A DNA stretch of 64,000 nt from Rhea pennata (taxonomy: Eukaryota; Chordata; Aves; Rheiformes; Rheidae): NCBI RefSeq assembly GCF_028389875.1, contig NW_026907698.1, forward strand, positions 464,186 through 528,185, written 5' to 3'. This document shows positions 11,246 to 23,600 of the stretch, piece by piece (positions within the stretch are counted from its first letter, which is position 1; each line of letters opens with the position of its first letter). The notes beneath the pieces are model-generated. The model saw nothing but the letters and a program-made list of their open reading frames with translations, had not been told where the DNA came from and ran no database searches. A program made the position numbers and the translations under genes.

Positions 11246-11603
11246 CTCGGCCACCTGCTCCTTCCTCGGTCTTCTGCCAAGAACGCGGGCAGCAGGGTTG
11301 AAGGGGAGGGCAGGAAGGGCGTGTTTTCGGGGTGAGAAATGCATGATTTGGGATGGTTTAGGGTGTTGTAAGCTCCCGAAGCTTTTTATCAGATGGCTGT
11401 TGGCCGCTGCTGTGTCTGGCAGTGCCCGAAGGTGCTCTTGGTGTGTGTGGGGTGCGTGTGGGGGTGGTTGTTCTTTTTTGGGGGGGCCGAAACCCGCCGA
11501 TAATGGCGCTGCCGTCACAACCACCATGATTGCAGAAAGCGCCCGCCACGAAGAGCCCGGGGCAGGGCCGGAAACCCACCCCCACCACCCCCACCACACC
11601 CCA

Positions 11604-11706
11604 CCACCCAACCACCATCTCGTTCCCACCACCTTCCACTCTTCCCCCCAAAAATCAGAGAGGGCCGAGAGGGAAACTCAGGCCGCCGGTTGGGCCAAGG
11701 TTACTC
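11604..11706. repeat. Second copy of the 104-bp direct duplication
   Basis: This is the partner of 10808-10911, starting 796 bp away. It ends two bases before the AATAAA signal of the RNF213-like gene (minus strand), so it lies at or just past the end of that transcript. Confidence 0.85.
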
Positions 11707-11708
11707 CA

Positions 11709-11714
11709 TTTATT
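11709..11714 (-). terminator. Candidate polyadenylation signal (AATAAA) of the RNF213-like gene
   Basis: The plus strand reads TTTATT, giving AATAAA on the coding strand 384 nt downstream of the stop codon. It is the only canonical hexamer I see between the stop and the lipoxygenase relic. The stretch 11715-12097 would be the 3' UTR. Confidence 0.55.
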
Positions 11715-12097
11715 AAGGCAGTTGGAAGCAGCTCCGATGCGCCGAAGAGGCTCCTCAAGGCAGGAGGAACAGGAAAACCCTGATGGTGGACGTGGACTCA
11801 GTGAGGCGCCCAGCCAGGAGGACCTAGAGGGGCTTTGGCTCTAGGCATCCGTCGAGCTGGCGGGACTTCATGGGTTGGGGAAGGAGAGTGACACCCCTCC
11901 ACCCCACCCCCCTGTCCCGGGATGCTTCCGGCCACCCTGGGTCCCCAACCGGCTGGAGGGGGGGGGACCAGGACGGCGCCGCGAGCCCCTGCACAGCTCA
12001 TTTATGACACTCCCCCCCCTCCCCCCGGAGCCAAGACTCGCAGGGATTCAGGGGTCTCGTGGCCCCTTCGGGGTCATTGTGAGGTTGGGAGGGGACT

Positions 12098-15000
12098 TTA
12101 ACGGCTGCTAGGGGCTGGTCTCCCTTTGCCATAGGCATAGACGGGCAGTTGGCTGGTCTCTGCCGCTGTCCTCCAGACAGCGAGGACCTCCTTGAGGAGC
12201 AGGTCGGGGCTCAGCACATCCGTCAGGCTAGTGATGGAGGCAGCGTTGACTTGGTGGTCTTCCAGGAAGTACCTGAAGGTATCCTTGAGCCTGGAGGGGA
12301 AGCAGCGGACAGGGGTAAGCAGCTGGAGGTGGCTTGGGCACCCAAAAAAACCCCCAGCAGCCCACCATGGCCAGTGTAGGCCTCAACAGTGGCCAGTGCT
12401 ACTGGGCAGTGAAGGCCCTCAATACTGACCAGCCCTGTGGGTCAGTGAAGACCCTCAACAGTGGCCCGTGTTGTTGGTCAGTGAAGGACCTCAGCAATGG
12501 TCGGCACTGTTGGTCAACGAAGCCCCTCAGTGGTGGCCAACGCCATTGGGCAGTGAAGGCCCTCAACGGTGGCCAGCATCGCTGGTCAGTGAAGACCCTC
12601 AGCAGTAGCCAACACTGTTTATCACTGAAAGCCTTCTACAGCAGCCCACACTGCTGGTCTTTGAAGGCCCTCAATGATGGTCCATGCTGTTTGTCACTGA
12701 AGGCCCTCAATGGTGGCCCAGACTTGGTCAGTGAAAGCCCTTGACAGAGCTTCTGACAAGTCCCAGTCCACAGGAGCTCCAGGAGCCCCATAGCCTTTGT
12801 TCCAGCTGCCCCATGAGATGCTCCAGGACCCTGAAGGACTGAAGATGAGGAGGTTCCCACTGTGCCTTCCTCCTAACCCTCTTGTCCCAGGCACCACAAA
12901 GCCTCAGCATGACCATTCAAAAAAGGTTCGGCCCCGTTCCCCACCAGGCTTCCCAGCTTCTCCTTAAAAAAAGATGATGCCGAGGGGAGGATCCATCCCC
13001 AGGGCGAGCCAGGAGAGATCTGCACTTACTCCCAGTGCGGCTCAAAGTCAGCCAGGGCCACCCTAATCATCTCGTGGAGCTCAATGAGGAAGAAGTCCAG
13101 GTTGATATTGGCCAGCTTGGTGGCCAGGGCTTTTGCGTTCACCAGATCCAGCTTCTCCTGGAACTTCTTGGGTACCAGGCAGAAAGGATCCTGCAACAAC
13201 CACCAGCATCAGTAAGAGGGAGACCCCACCCCCACCCCGGGTCCCCCTGCCAGGGCTGTCTGGAGGTGACGGCTGATGAAGAGGCAGAACCTCAACCCTC
13301 TGGGGTCCTTGAGCCTCGTGTCGGAGCCACCAGACAGCTGCGGACACGAGCCAGGCTGGACTCTACTGGCAGGACAGTATCTTTAGCACCGTTTCTACCC
13401 CAAGAAGGGATGAGATAGGGGAAATCACGTCCTCCGCCATGACCTTGGCTCCTTCACCTGGTTCATCTGCACCAGCAGCATGGACTTGCAAGCCGCCAGG
13501 ACCTTCCAGAGCGACAGGATGTGCTTCAGCTGGGTGCTGGGCACCACCTGGGTGAGGGGGGACACAGAAGGGACAAGACCAGTCCAAGTTGGTCCTTGGG
13601 AAGCTCCAGTCCAGACCCAGCTCAAGTGCGTGCCACGGCGGGGCTGGGGGTGGGGGCAGGGAAACTCTAGGTGAGGCTGCTCGAGCTTAGGCCAGATGAT
13701 CTCCAGAGGTCCCCGCCAACTTCAGGCCTTCAGCGGCTCCATGACTTTGGGCTGGGAACTCGCCTCACGGGCTTGGATCGCCAGCTTGAAGCATCCCAGC
13801 AGGCACCTCTATGAATCCTGGACCTCCAAGATCGGGGGACGGGGAGGTGGTTGCCCCACTATGGACGTGTCCTCAACGGTTTGGTGGACACGGGCCACAG
13901 ACCCTGTAGTGCCCCAGAGCTCCTGGCAGGAGCGCATGCACCCTCTGTGGACAGCCCTGCGCTAACACCCGGAGTCCTTGGACCACAGGAAGGTCATTGG
14001 AGCTGCAGGAGAATCCAAATCCTGCCCTAAACCGACAGAGGCAGCTGGGCGAGGAGAAGACGTACGGAGCCCCTTTCCCTCCTGCATACCGGCAAGTCCT
14101 GGAACTGCTTTGCACCAGCGTCCATCTTCAGCTCCTGCCGGACGTACTCGGAGAGCGGGCGCTCGGGGTCACCGCCAGTGACGGCCAGGAACTCAGCGGC
14201 CACCTTCACGGTGTCCAAGGTCTGGGAAATGGCGTTCACAGAGCGGACCTCCTCCATGATGCGTTTCTGCTGGTTCACGCTGAGCGATTCCTGGCAGTGG
14301 CGAGAGCGACTGGGGCTGTGCTGCGGTCCCAGCACTCGCCCACCTGCCCCACTGAGGTGCCCCTGGCTTTCCACGTGCTATCACCAAGTCCCAGGTGTCC
14401 TCACTAAGCTCTCCAGCCCCTGCAGGGTGTCCTGGGACCTTCCAGGGCTGGACGGAGGAGGGTGGCCCCTTTCCTACCTGGGGGCCCCTTTCCCACCTGG
14501 TGGCCCCTTTCCTACATTGTGGCCTCTTTCCTACGTGGTGTCTCCTTTCCTATGTGGTGGCCCCCTTCCTACGTGGTGGCCCCTTTCCTACGTGGTGGCC
14601 CCTTTCCTACCTGGTGCAGCTGGTTCCTGACTTTGGTCTGCGTGGCCTGCAGGGTCCTCACGTTGTTCAGGGCAATGGATGGAGCCGTCTGGAAAACAGC
14701 AGCGCTGGTGGTTAGGGACCCCGTCGGCGCGGCTGAAGGCGGGCCGGCTGGCCGGGAAGCTCGGGCAGGCAGTGCAGGGTTCCCCCCCCCCCCCCCCCCC
14801 CGCTGCAGATGCTGCAGGAGGTGGCTGACAGCCTCGCGAGGCTGCTGGCATTTTTGATGGAGCCCTCTGGCAGGAAGAAGGAAAAGGTCGAAGCCTTCTC
14901 CAAGGAGGAGATGTCCAGGGGGGGCACGAAGGGTGGCCAATGGGGCAAAGGAAGGGGTGGTTTTTTTCCCCCCTTGTGCTCGGTGTTTGTGGGATGCCGG

Positions 15001-17670
15001 TGGGTGCTGGGACCAGTTCTGGACTCTCCAATGCAAGAAGGATGTTGGTAGGCCGTGAGGAGCCGATGTCCCAAGAGGTGGTTCGATTTCCATCCTGGCA
15101 GAGGTCTCCAAGGCCTCCGACCGAAGGAGCAGAGGCAAAGTGAGCGGTCTGCCGACCCCTCTGCCCAAATCTGGAAAGGCCGGGAACAACCTACCCCCCC
15201 CCCCCAATGCTGCCGTCAGCCTGGGACAATGCCGGTGGCAGCCTGGGCCGTCACACTCACCTGCACCTTGATGATGGGCTTGCCGCTGATGAAGCGCTGG
15301 ACCACCTGCCGCTGCAACATCTGGAAGTCGAAGTAGGCCATCCTGGTGCCGTCCTCCTCTATCTCGTACTGGAAGTTGGCAAGCGCCATGGTGACCAGGT
15401 CATTCTTGGTGACAGCCAGCACGGAAGATGGCTTCACCTCCTCCGCCGAGATGGCCCTGCGTGAGGAGACGCGGGCCCTCAGCGGCCCCGTCGCCGCCCC
15501 CCTTTCAGCCCTGCCGCGCTCAACCGCGGCCCTCCAGGACTTAGTGAGGACACAGCACCATCCCCGAGAGCTTCACCTTATAGCCCAGGGCCTTCAGCGA
15601 GCTGGGGATGGACAGCTCGAGACCTTACCGTTGCTTCTCGCACGTGACCCGGGCAGCTGTGTCCACACAGTTATTCTGGAGCTGTATGAGGAACCTGGAC
15701 ACCAGATGGCTGATGGACGGCTGGACGGGCAGAAGGTTCAGGACGGCCGTTTTGGTGTTGATGTCCTCTGGCAGCAGGTCTGGCGGGAGGCTGATGCCTG
15801 CAGGTTTGAAGCCTTCTCAGGAGGGTCCGGAATGTGATTCCATGATGTGTTTTTTTTTTTTCGGGGGGGGCGGGTCACTCATTTTCAGGAGTGTCTCCTG
15901 GTGCCCAATAACCTGGCAAAGGGGCGAGTGACCCGCCGGGGACAGAGCGACCTACCTGAGCTCGATGGGTTTGTTTTGATGTTGCTCCAGACATTCTGGA
16001 TTGTCTCTATGGCTCTGCCGAAAGCGGCACGCAGGTCGTCTGGGGCCACCCGGAGAAAAAAAGGCCCTGTCAGGGTGTTCGTCCCCCCACCTCACCCTCA
16101 ACTCCTCAAGGTGACCTCTAAAAGGTCTCCCAGCTCCAGAAGTTGCATCTCCCGAGGTGTCACCCCATTCCAAAACCCCAGGGGTGACCGGTGGCACCTC
16201 CAACCCGGAGGCAGGAGGCCGAGGCTGGCTCGCGGGAGACACGCACAGGGCGAGCCGAGGGGTTGGCTTGTGCCCGCCCGCTTGGCTGTAGCGCACCTGA
16301 GAGCTCGGTTTGCTCCAGGAACTGTTGGACCGAATAGTTCTCCCCTTTGTGGCTGTTCTGGAAGAAGTGGATCAGGGCCTTCTGCATGCGGAAAATGTCG
16401 GGCAGGTAGCGGATGTGTTGGATGTTCTGCAGCTGGAAAAAGGGGAAAAAGACTCAGCGTGGTGTTGCCTGAAGGCGCAAGCTTGGCTGCCGGGGACCCC
16501 AGTGGACGGCAACATCTCACTCCGGTGGTGAAATAAAGCTGTCCCACGGCTGTCGCCCGTGCGTCATCCCCAAGGCCAACCTTGGACAGAAGCTCCAGCA
16601 GGATCGGATAGGGGTTCGCGTCGCCTTCACCATGCTCCTGCTGCAGGAAGTGCATCAGGGTCTGGATGGTCATCTTCTGCTCGAACCTCCACATGCAGGG
16701 CCGGTCGATCAGCCCACGGCTCGGCGGATCTTTGAAGGGTGACACATCGCTGTAGGCTATTTTCAAGAGGAGGTCGGAGTGTTTAGGACCTTCCCTCATC
16801 CTTTGGTGCTTGGCTGAAGCGAGGATGTGCTCCAAGTCCTGCGGGAAGAGGAGGGTCCTTAGGAGCTGGCATTCGCGGTACGAACTTGCCGCTTGAGAAG
16901 CAAAGTTGGGCGAAAACCCAGAATCGCCCCAGGAGAAACTCAAGGGGGATTTTTTTTTTCTGAGAAGAAACCCAGCTGGGTCTCCCAAGGATCTGCTCTC
17001 CTCTGCAGTGGCAGAGCAGGAGACCGGGGCCAACTGGGAGGTCTCCGGCATCCTGAGATTAGCTCTGGGTTAAAACCAAGGTGATGGACCTGCTTCGTTC
17101 CACCTGAGAACATCCTGAGCTGGGCGAGCGGCTCTGGGCACATGCGCTCATCACCCACGGAGTGGAGCACTGGACAGGCGATGGCCAGAAACCTACCAGC
17201 CAGGCCCGCGTGTACCTGGAAGAAGGGCTGAGCCAGGTCTTTAAAGCAGTCCTCCCACTCCGTTCGGTCCTTCTTCTCGGCCAAGACGCCCAGGACTTTG
17301 CTGTTGCCTGCGGGAGATGGAAAGCAAAGCGTGACCTCGGACGCTGTAGACCTCGGGTCCATGCCGTGGCTGCCCTTCCTCGTCCTTCCCGTCTTCTCAC
17401 CCCCTCGTTACCCAACCCAGCGGTTGTCCTGGGAAGGTGGAACCCATCGGCTGGCTTGGAGCCCACCTGGTGGGAGCCCACGGGCACACCGAGCATGTCC
17501 TCACCCGCTGGGTTGTCGCTCACGCGCTGCAGGAACAGATGGATGGTCAACACGGTGTCCTCCATGTTCCTGCCAAGTGCTTCTGCCAGGCAGCCGATGT
17601 CCTTCTGCAGGTGGCCCTGGAAGAAGCTCTCCACGTCCTCCGCTTTCTCTTTCATCAGGTCGAGGATGGC
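12098..17670 (-). CDS. RNF213-like: RNF213-like: C-terminal helical exons and stop
   Basis: Twelve exons follow the RZ region: 17505-17670, 17216-17307, 16581-16838, 16297-16432, 15956-16039, 15629-15779, 15261-15456, 14611-14688, 14090-14290, 13458-13547, 13030-13190 and 12098-12290. All phases agree. Residues are mainly amphipathic helix, as in the family's C-terminal domain, with matches to human RNF213 such as VTGGDP (human STAGGDP) and LIELHEMI (human LLELHEMI). The last exon ends with a Trp-Arg-Thr-Ala-Ala segment equivalent to human WKTAA, followed by about 20 lineage-specific residues and TAA. The 78-nt exon 14611-14688 ends directly against a 19-bp minisatellite that begins at its splice donor. 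Confidence 0.85.
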
Positions 17671-20600
17671 CTGGGAGACGGGGTCAGGTCCTCAGGGAGC
17701 TTCGCCTCCAAACCCTTCCCCCCCCACAAAACGCCAATGCTTCCGCCACGATCAGCTTTCCCAGGCGCCAGTGGGTCTCCGCTCACCTGTTTATCAGTGC
17801 AGGTGCCCAGCAGCAGGGCTGAGTGGAGCAGGGCCCTGGCGAGAGCCACACAGGCAGGTGACAGGGACCGCTCCAGGTCATTCCTCCGCAGCGAAGGGCT
17901 CTCCAGGAGGTAGCCCGTCTTCGTTTTGTCCTCTGTGCTGTGTGCGGAAAACCTCCATTACTCGTTTTCCGGGACCTCTGTTGACAGGCAACCACCAGAA
18001 GACTTGGTGGTGGCTGGTGGGGACATTCTCCTGGTGCGAGAGGATGACATAGCTGAGCCGCTCGACTTACATCTCCTCCCTGGAGAAGCCTTTCTCGGGG
18101 TTGTGGCGGATGCCCCCGACTTTGGCACCACACGTGCACTGCTTCACTTCTGTGGGGAAGCCGCACTGCAACAGGGAGGGAAAGGGAGGGCGGCGTGAGC
18201 CAGATTTTCTCTGGGGAGGTCCTCGCGACAGCTAACGCGAAACAGGAGGGAGGTAGTGATGTCTTCAGCCCAGCTGGGCTCTGGCACCCAGAGGCTGCAA
18301 CGCATTTTGAGCTGGCTGGCGGGGTCCCTCCGGGCTGCTGGGTGAGGACCATCGCCCAGACCCACTTTCCTGTGGGGAGGACACCACGCAGAGTGCGAGA
18401 AGACAGAGCTGTGAAGACCCCGGGGAGCCACTTACTCTGGTGACGATCCAATACGATCCACACTGGCATGCTATGGGCGAGAGAGAACTGCATTGGTTGG
18501 CTGTCTCCCAGCCACAAAGTCCTCCGTGAAGCCCACCGAGAGGGTCACGGGCCAGGCTCCCACCTCCCAAGCACCAGCCCCACCGCAGGGCCCTCTCAGA
18601 GCTCTTCAAGAATGACTCCAGAGCAGCTCTGGCCAGCAGGAGGGTGCGAAGGACTTGACCAACGCGCGGAGTTGGCCTTGGGGCGCCTTTTGTCCCCTCC
18701 CTCCTCCATCCCTTGGCCGGTCACGGCCGCGTTCGCCTCATGCTTACTCCAAAGTTTATCAAAGGGACCGATTTTCCAGTTCTTCTCATCGAAAAGCAGG
18801 TCTCCAGGCATGGTGGGGAGGTAGGAGCCCTGGGAAAGGCAAGGTGGGCAGAGAGGAGACTGAGGGACGAGGCCACCGTGCTCCTCGTTTGCCTCCCGTC
18901 TGCCTGAGAAACACCAAGGAAGTAGACAGAGGCTGACAAAAAATTCCAGACAAGGCCAATTCTTTACGAGTTTTGCTTCCAAACACATTATGGGGCAAAA
19001 CAACCACTAGACCTTGGGGGGAAGGGCCATGATCCAGACACGGCCTCCAAGAGAAGCAATCCGCTCCTCAGCTGCTTCCCATGGCCCTCTAAGAGCGGAG
19101 ACAGCTCTGCTCAGCCCCGACAGGACTCACCTTCACCACACTGGGCTGGAAGCAGATGTTGCTGAGAAGGTGAGTGATGGAGCTCCGGGACAGGACCAGG
19201 GTGAGTGCAGTGTGAAACACCACCCCGAGCAGGCCGGCAGTTTCGTGGTCAACCAAGGCGTTTATGGTCTTCCTCAACCTGTCCTCCAGAGGCATGTCTG
19301 GGGCGGACGGCAGCTGGAGGATATTCTCCATCTGCTTCATGACAGCCTAGAAAAGAAATGGCGTGGACCAGACAACCCCCGACACAACACCTTGCCGTCT
19401 TCTTCCCAGTTGGGGTTCGGCATCGAAGCTGCAAAGTCCCCGAGGGCAGAAGGGAACTGCTACCACTCTCCACCACCGCCCCACCAGTGACCTTCTCCGC
19501 TCGATGCAACGCACACTCACAGTGAAGGTCTGGATTTCCTTGGGGTCTTTCCTTCCTATCAGCTTTTCTGCTTTTTCCAGCACCAAAAATATCAGTGTTG
19601 CATTCAACCAGGCTGTTATATTCTGGAAAACACGGCCGTTATCCGCGCTTCTTCATCACCACATTCTCACAACGAGAACACGGAGGGCAACGATGCTCGA
19701 GCGTGCGCGATGCCGCAAGTGCCATGTGGGCGCCTCCTTCAAAATACGCGCAGCGAGGGCGAAAGCATCACGGCAATGCAGCTGGGGAAACTCGTCCCGG
19801 CTGCGTATGAGCAGGCAACTGCCACCTTCCTCCACTGCATCTCGACCCAGACTGCAGGAGACCCTCCCACCCCACCCCGTGAGTAAATATGACATGGTTG
19901 GGCTTGGGTAAAGCCCATCCCCTGAGTTCCTGGGCGCTTCAGACCAGCTCACCTGGGACATTTCGACTCCTTGGGGTAAAATCCACTCCTCTGCCTGGAG
20001 GATCTTCCACATTGAGATGAGCCCGTAGGTGTTGCAGAGGTTTCTGATGAGGAACACCTGAAGCCATGGTGTCTGAGCCCTGGCTACCAGGTTCTTCATT
20101 GCATTCACCAGGTCTTTCTCATCCTTCTTGTCTCTCTTGGCTGCTGGTGTGTTCGCATCTGTGACCGACAACGAGGTTCCCCGTTACGGTAAGCCCACGG
20201 GGTTGATGTGACCCAAGTGCCCATGGCCAGTGTCATCCCCTTCCCGGGGGGATTGAAATGGCGCCTGGAGCTCAGGGAAGGCAGTGAATTTGGGGGCTGA
20301 AGGCGCTGATGGCATTCCTCATCTTTGACCCCCCTGGTCGCACCCGGGGTCAGGAACCCCCCTCATTTTAGGACGGAACTACCCAAGGGTGTCTAGGAGG
20401 TGGAGACCATCTCACGCCTCTGTTTGAGATCAGGGAGAGAAGCCGCTCCTCTGACCTACTTCTTGGGCTTAAGATGGACTCCTTGGGCCTCCAGCATCTG
20501 GTTGGGTCAGATTTGGGCCATTTTGGGTGGTCCATCATGGATTCCCTTTATAGCTGATCAAGGTGTAAAGAAGAAACCAGCCACGTCTAAAGTGCAAAGT

Positions 20601-23600
20601 AGCTTTCTCAACCAAGGTCCTTTCACGCGGTCACTCCAAATTCCCCTGCCTCACTTCCAGCCCTGGCGGTTTCTCCCAAATGACCTCAGTTTTCATAAAA
20701 CCACTCGTTTGTTTTTCCAGCGGTTTCATAAAAACCCGCTTGTTTTTCACAGCAGTCGCCGAGGCTACAGTGAGCAGAGACCCTCTTCTCCTTCTCGGCT
20801 AGCGTGAGGACTCACCGCCCAGCAGCTGCCTGCCGAGCACGGCGGCCACGTGGCTGATGGAAAGCCGGAGCTGGGCTATGAACTGGAGGGTGTTAATCCT
20901 TGAGACCTCGGGCCAGCGGAAAGCAGAGAGGTCAGCGGCGGAGAGCCAGTTTTGGGCGAGCCGGATGTCATCTTCTTGGGAAGACGAATGCATAAAGTCC
21001 TGCTCGACAGAGAGAGAGAGAAAAAAAACCCCATGAAGTCTCCCGCCGTGAGACCTGCTCTGCCCAGAGACTCTTCGTCCTGACGTGAGCTCCTCGCTCT
21101 GCTTCTCCTAGTGGGAACCCATGAGGACAACAAGGAGGTGAGGGACAGGGAACGTCAGTTGGGGTGATGGTTCCCGGTGTAGGTCGCCATTGCAGGGGCT
21201 CACCTCCAGGCAATGCACCACCATGAAGTAGAAATGGTCGCTGTTGCTCTGGTTGGATGTTATCTTCTCCTCCATCTGTGAGAGGTATCTTTCCAGGTGG
21301 ACCTTCATGTTGTCGAACCTGGGCCAGAAGGAGGAGACGGAGCGTCAGGTCAGGTCCTGCCAGGCCGAAGGGGCTGGGCGCTTGGCCCGCGGGGCGACCT
21401 CGGTGCTGACCCGCAGCGCAGGAGGAGCTTCAGCAGGGACGACTGCACGGTGGGGCTGGTGTCCATGCACTCTTCGAAGGGTGACAGCTCGCTTTTCGGC
21501 TTGTAGACTAGGAACGGAGTTACAAGAGGTGTCATTTCTGCGCCGAGGCCGCAGGTGGGCAGGCGGCGGGTCAGACGGCCCTTACCGAAGCGCCTGCCTT
21601 CCCGGTGCTCAGGTTTGGATGGTTTGCAGGCCATGAACTGGATCAGCCGCTCGACGACCTCCTGGCACGGTGTGTCTCTGCCGCTCAAAAAGTAGACGGT
21701 GACGAACTCCACGAAGAAGGAATTGCACTTGCGCCGGAACTTGTTGTGGCAGGCGACAGCTTCCCTGGAGCGAGAGAAGGAGGGAGGAAGAAAACCGAGA
21801 CCCGCTGAATGCAGCGCCCGGACCACGGAGGAGAAAAGCTATGTGCATATTTTTCTTTCTTTTTCTTTATCCCCCCCCCTTTTTTTTTTTTAATATAGAG
21901 AGATGGGAATGAACCCCTGGAAAATACACCCGGGCATTTTGCATTTCATACTTCAGGTTTCTTCCTCCTCTTTCCACCTCTTCTTCCTCCCTCTCTCCTC
22001 CTCATTTTTAAATACTCGGGCCCAGATACAACAGAGGGGATTTAATATTTCGATTTTCATGGCCAGGCACCATTTCTCCGCGGAGCGGCATTCGCTCTGA
22101 CAACCGTTCTGGGCCTGAACGGGCCACGGGAGAGACGGAGCTGAGCGATACCTCGTGGCCTCCGAAGCTGTGGGGATGTAATCCTCTGGGAATTCCTTCT
22201 TGCAGATCTTGCAGCGCTTGTCGGCCCACTCCAAGATGCACTGGGTGCAAAAGATGTGGCTGCAGGGCAGCTCCGCCGGGTCAGTGATCTCACGCAGGCA
22301 GCTCTTGCACTCCTTCACCCCCTTCCTGCAAGAAGTCACCAAAGGAAGAGATGATTCAGCGCTGATTTCTTTTTGTTTTTTTGACCTCAGCAGCAGTTTC
22401 GGAGTATCGGGGTTTTGCCCAGCGTGGACTCACACGAGGTACACGATATCAGCATTCTCGTTGCATTTCTTGAGCACTTTTGTCACCCAGTCGAATGTCT
22501 TCTCCGGCTCGCAACCTGGCGTCGCGTAGAGGCGCTGCAGGAGAAGGATGAAGCCCAGGCAGGTTGAGCGGATGCCAAAGGAGGATCCGCCCAAGCTCCG
22601 CTGCGCCCCACGGTTGAGCTGCCCGGGTGGATGCCTACGTTCCAGAGGAAGATGAACTGCTTCACCACAAGCTTCAGGAGCTTCTCTTCTATCTGTGTCT
22701 CATTGTGCAACAGGTGGTCAATCAGCATGTAGACGATGTTGGTGCAGGTCCAGCGGTGGCTGCAAAATGCACACGCAAGGACATTGACCAAGGTTGAGAC
22801 AGCGGAAGTACTAGAGCCCACCGACTGAGGTTCCTTCCCCGCCAGTAGTTCTCAGAGTTGTTCCTGTTACCAACCGGTCTCTTGAAGATGCGACCTTCTG
22901 TGGTTGGCTTTCTTCTGTGGAAGAAAGCTACGGTGTGGTCCTGCTTACTTTAACGGACCCTGGGCCAAACTGAAGCGACCAACCCCTTTTCGGGTGTTGC
23001 CTCTGGAGAGACCAACTCATTCCTCTCCAGAAAGCATCTCAGACACGATCGAGAAGGTCAGGAAAGGCCAGAAGGAAACAACTTGGTCACGGTGATGTAG
23101 CCACCACCTCTTTTGGGAATCATTTTGTTATCGTGTTGGTGATAACAGGCAAGAGGAAGAGAAAGGGCCAGGAAGGAGCCAAGAAATTGAGTATTTATGA
23201 TTCTGGTTTCCCAAGAGGAGGCCAGATTCAGCTCACGTGAGCTGCTTAGATGGTTGCTGGTGTTTTAGTATGCCCTACAGTCTACAGGGAGAGGGCCAAC
23301 TTACAGGACGCACTCCATGAGCTCCTTCTTCTTCTGGTAGAACTGAAGCTGGTAGTTGTCCATGCTCATCCACTCCACCCAGGGCTTGATGGACTTGACA
23401 CTCTCGAGCCATGCCACGCAAGCGTCAAAGGGCAGGAGCGCCTTCTCTGTGGGCTGCACCTTCTTCAGGAGAATGTTCAAGGCGTCGAGAGCAACAAACT
23501 GAAATGACAGTCGCAACGATAGAGTAAAAGCAAGCCGGAGTCGTGCAGAGCTGAGCTGGCTGGTCCACAGTGCAGCGGCGAGGGATATTGCAGGATCGGA

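Noticed and set aside
17933-17937. Acceptor leaving exon 17787-17932 rather than 17787-17937
   Set aside because: The shorter form shifts the frame after the RZ exon. The acceptor giving 17937 restores the frame seen in the rest of the exon.
20160-20815. Plus-strand frame of 135 codons in an intron
   Set aside because: No similarity to known proteins, and it lies between two well-supported exons of the opposite-strand gene.
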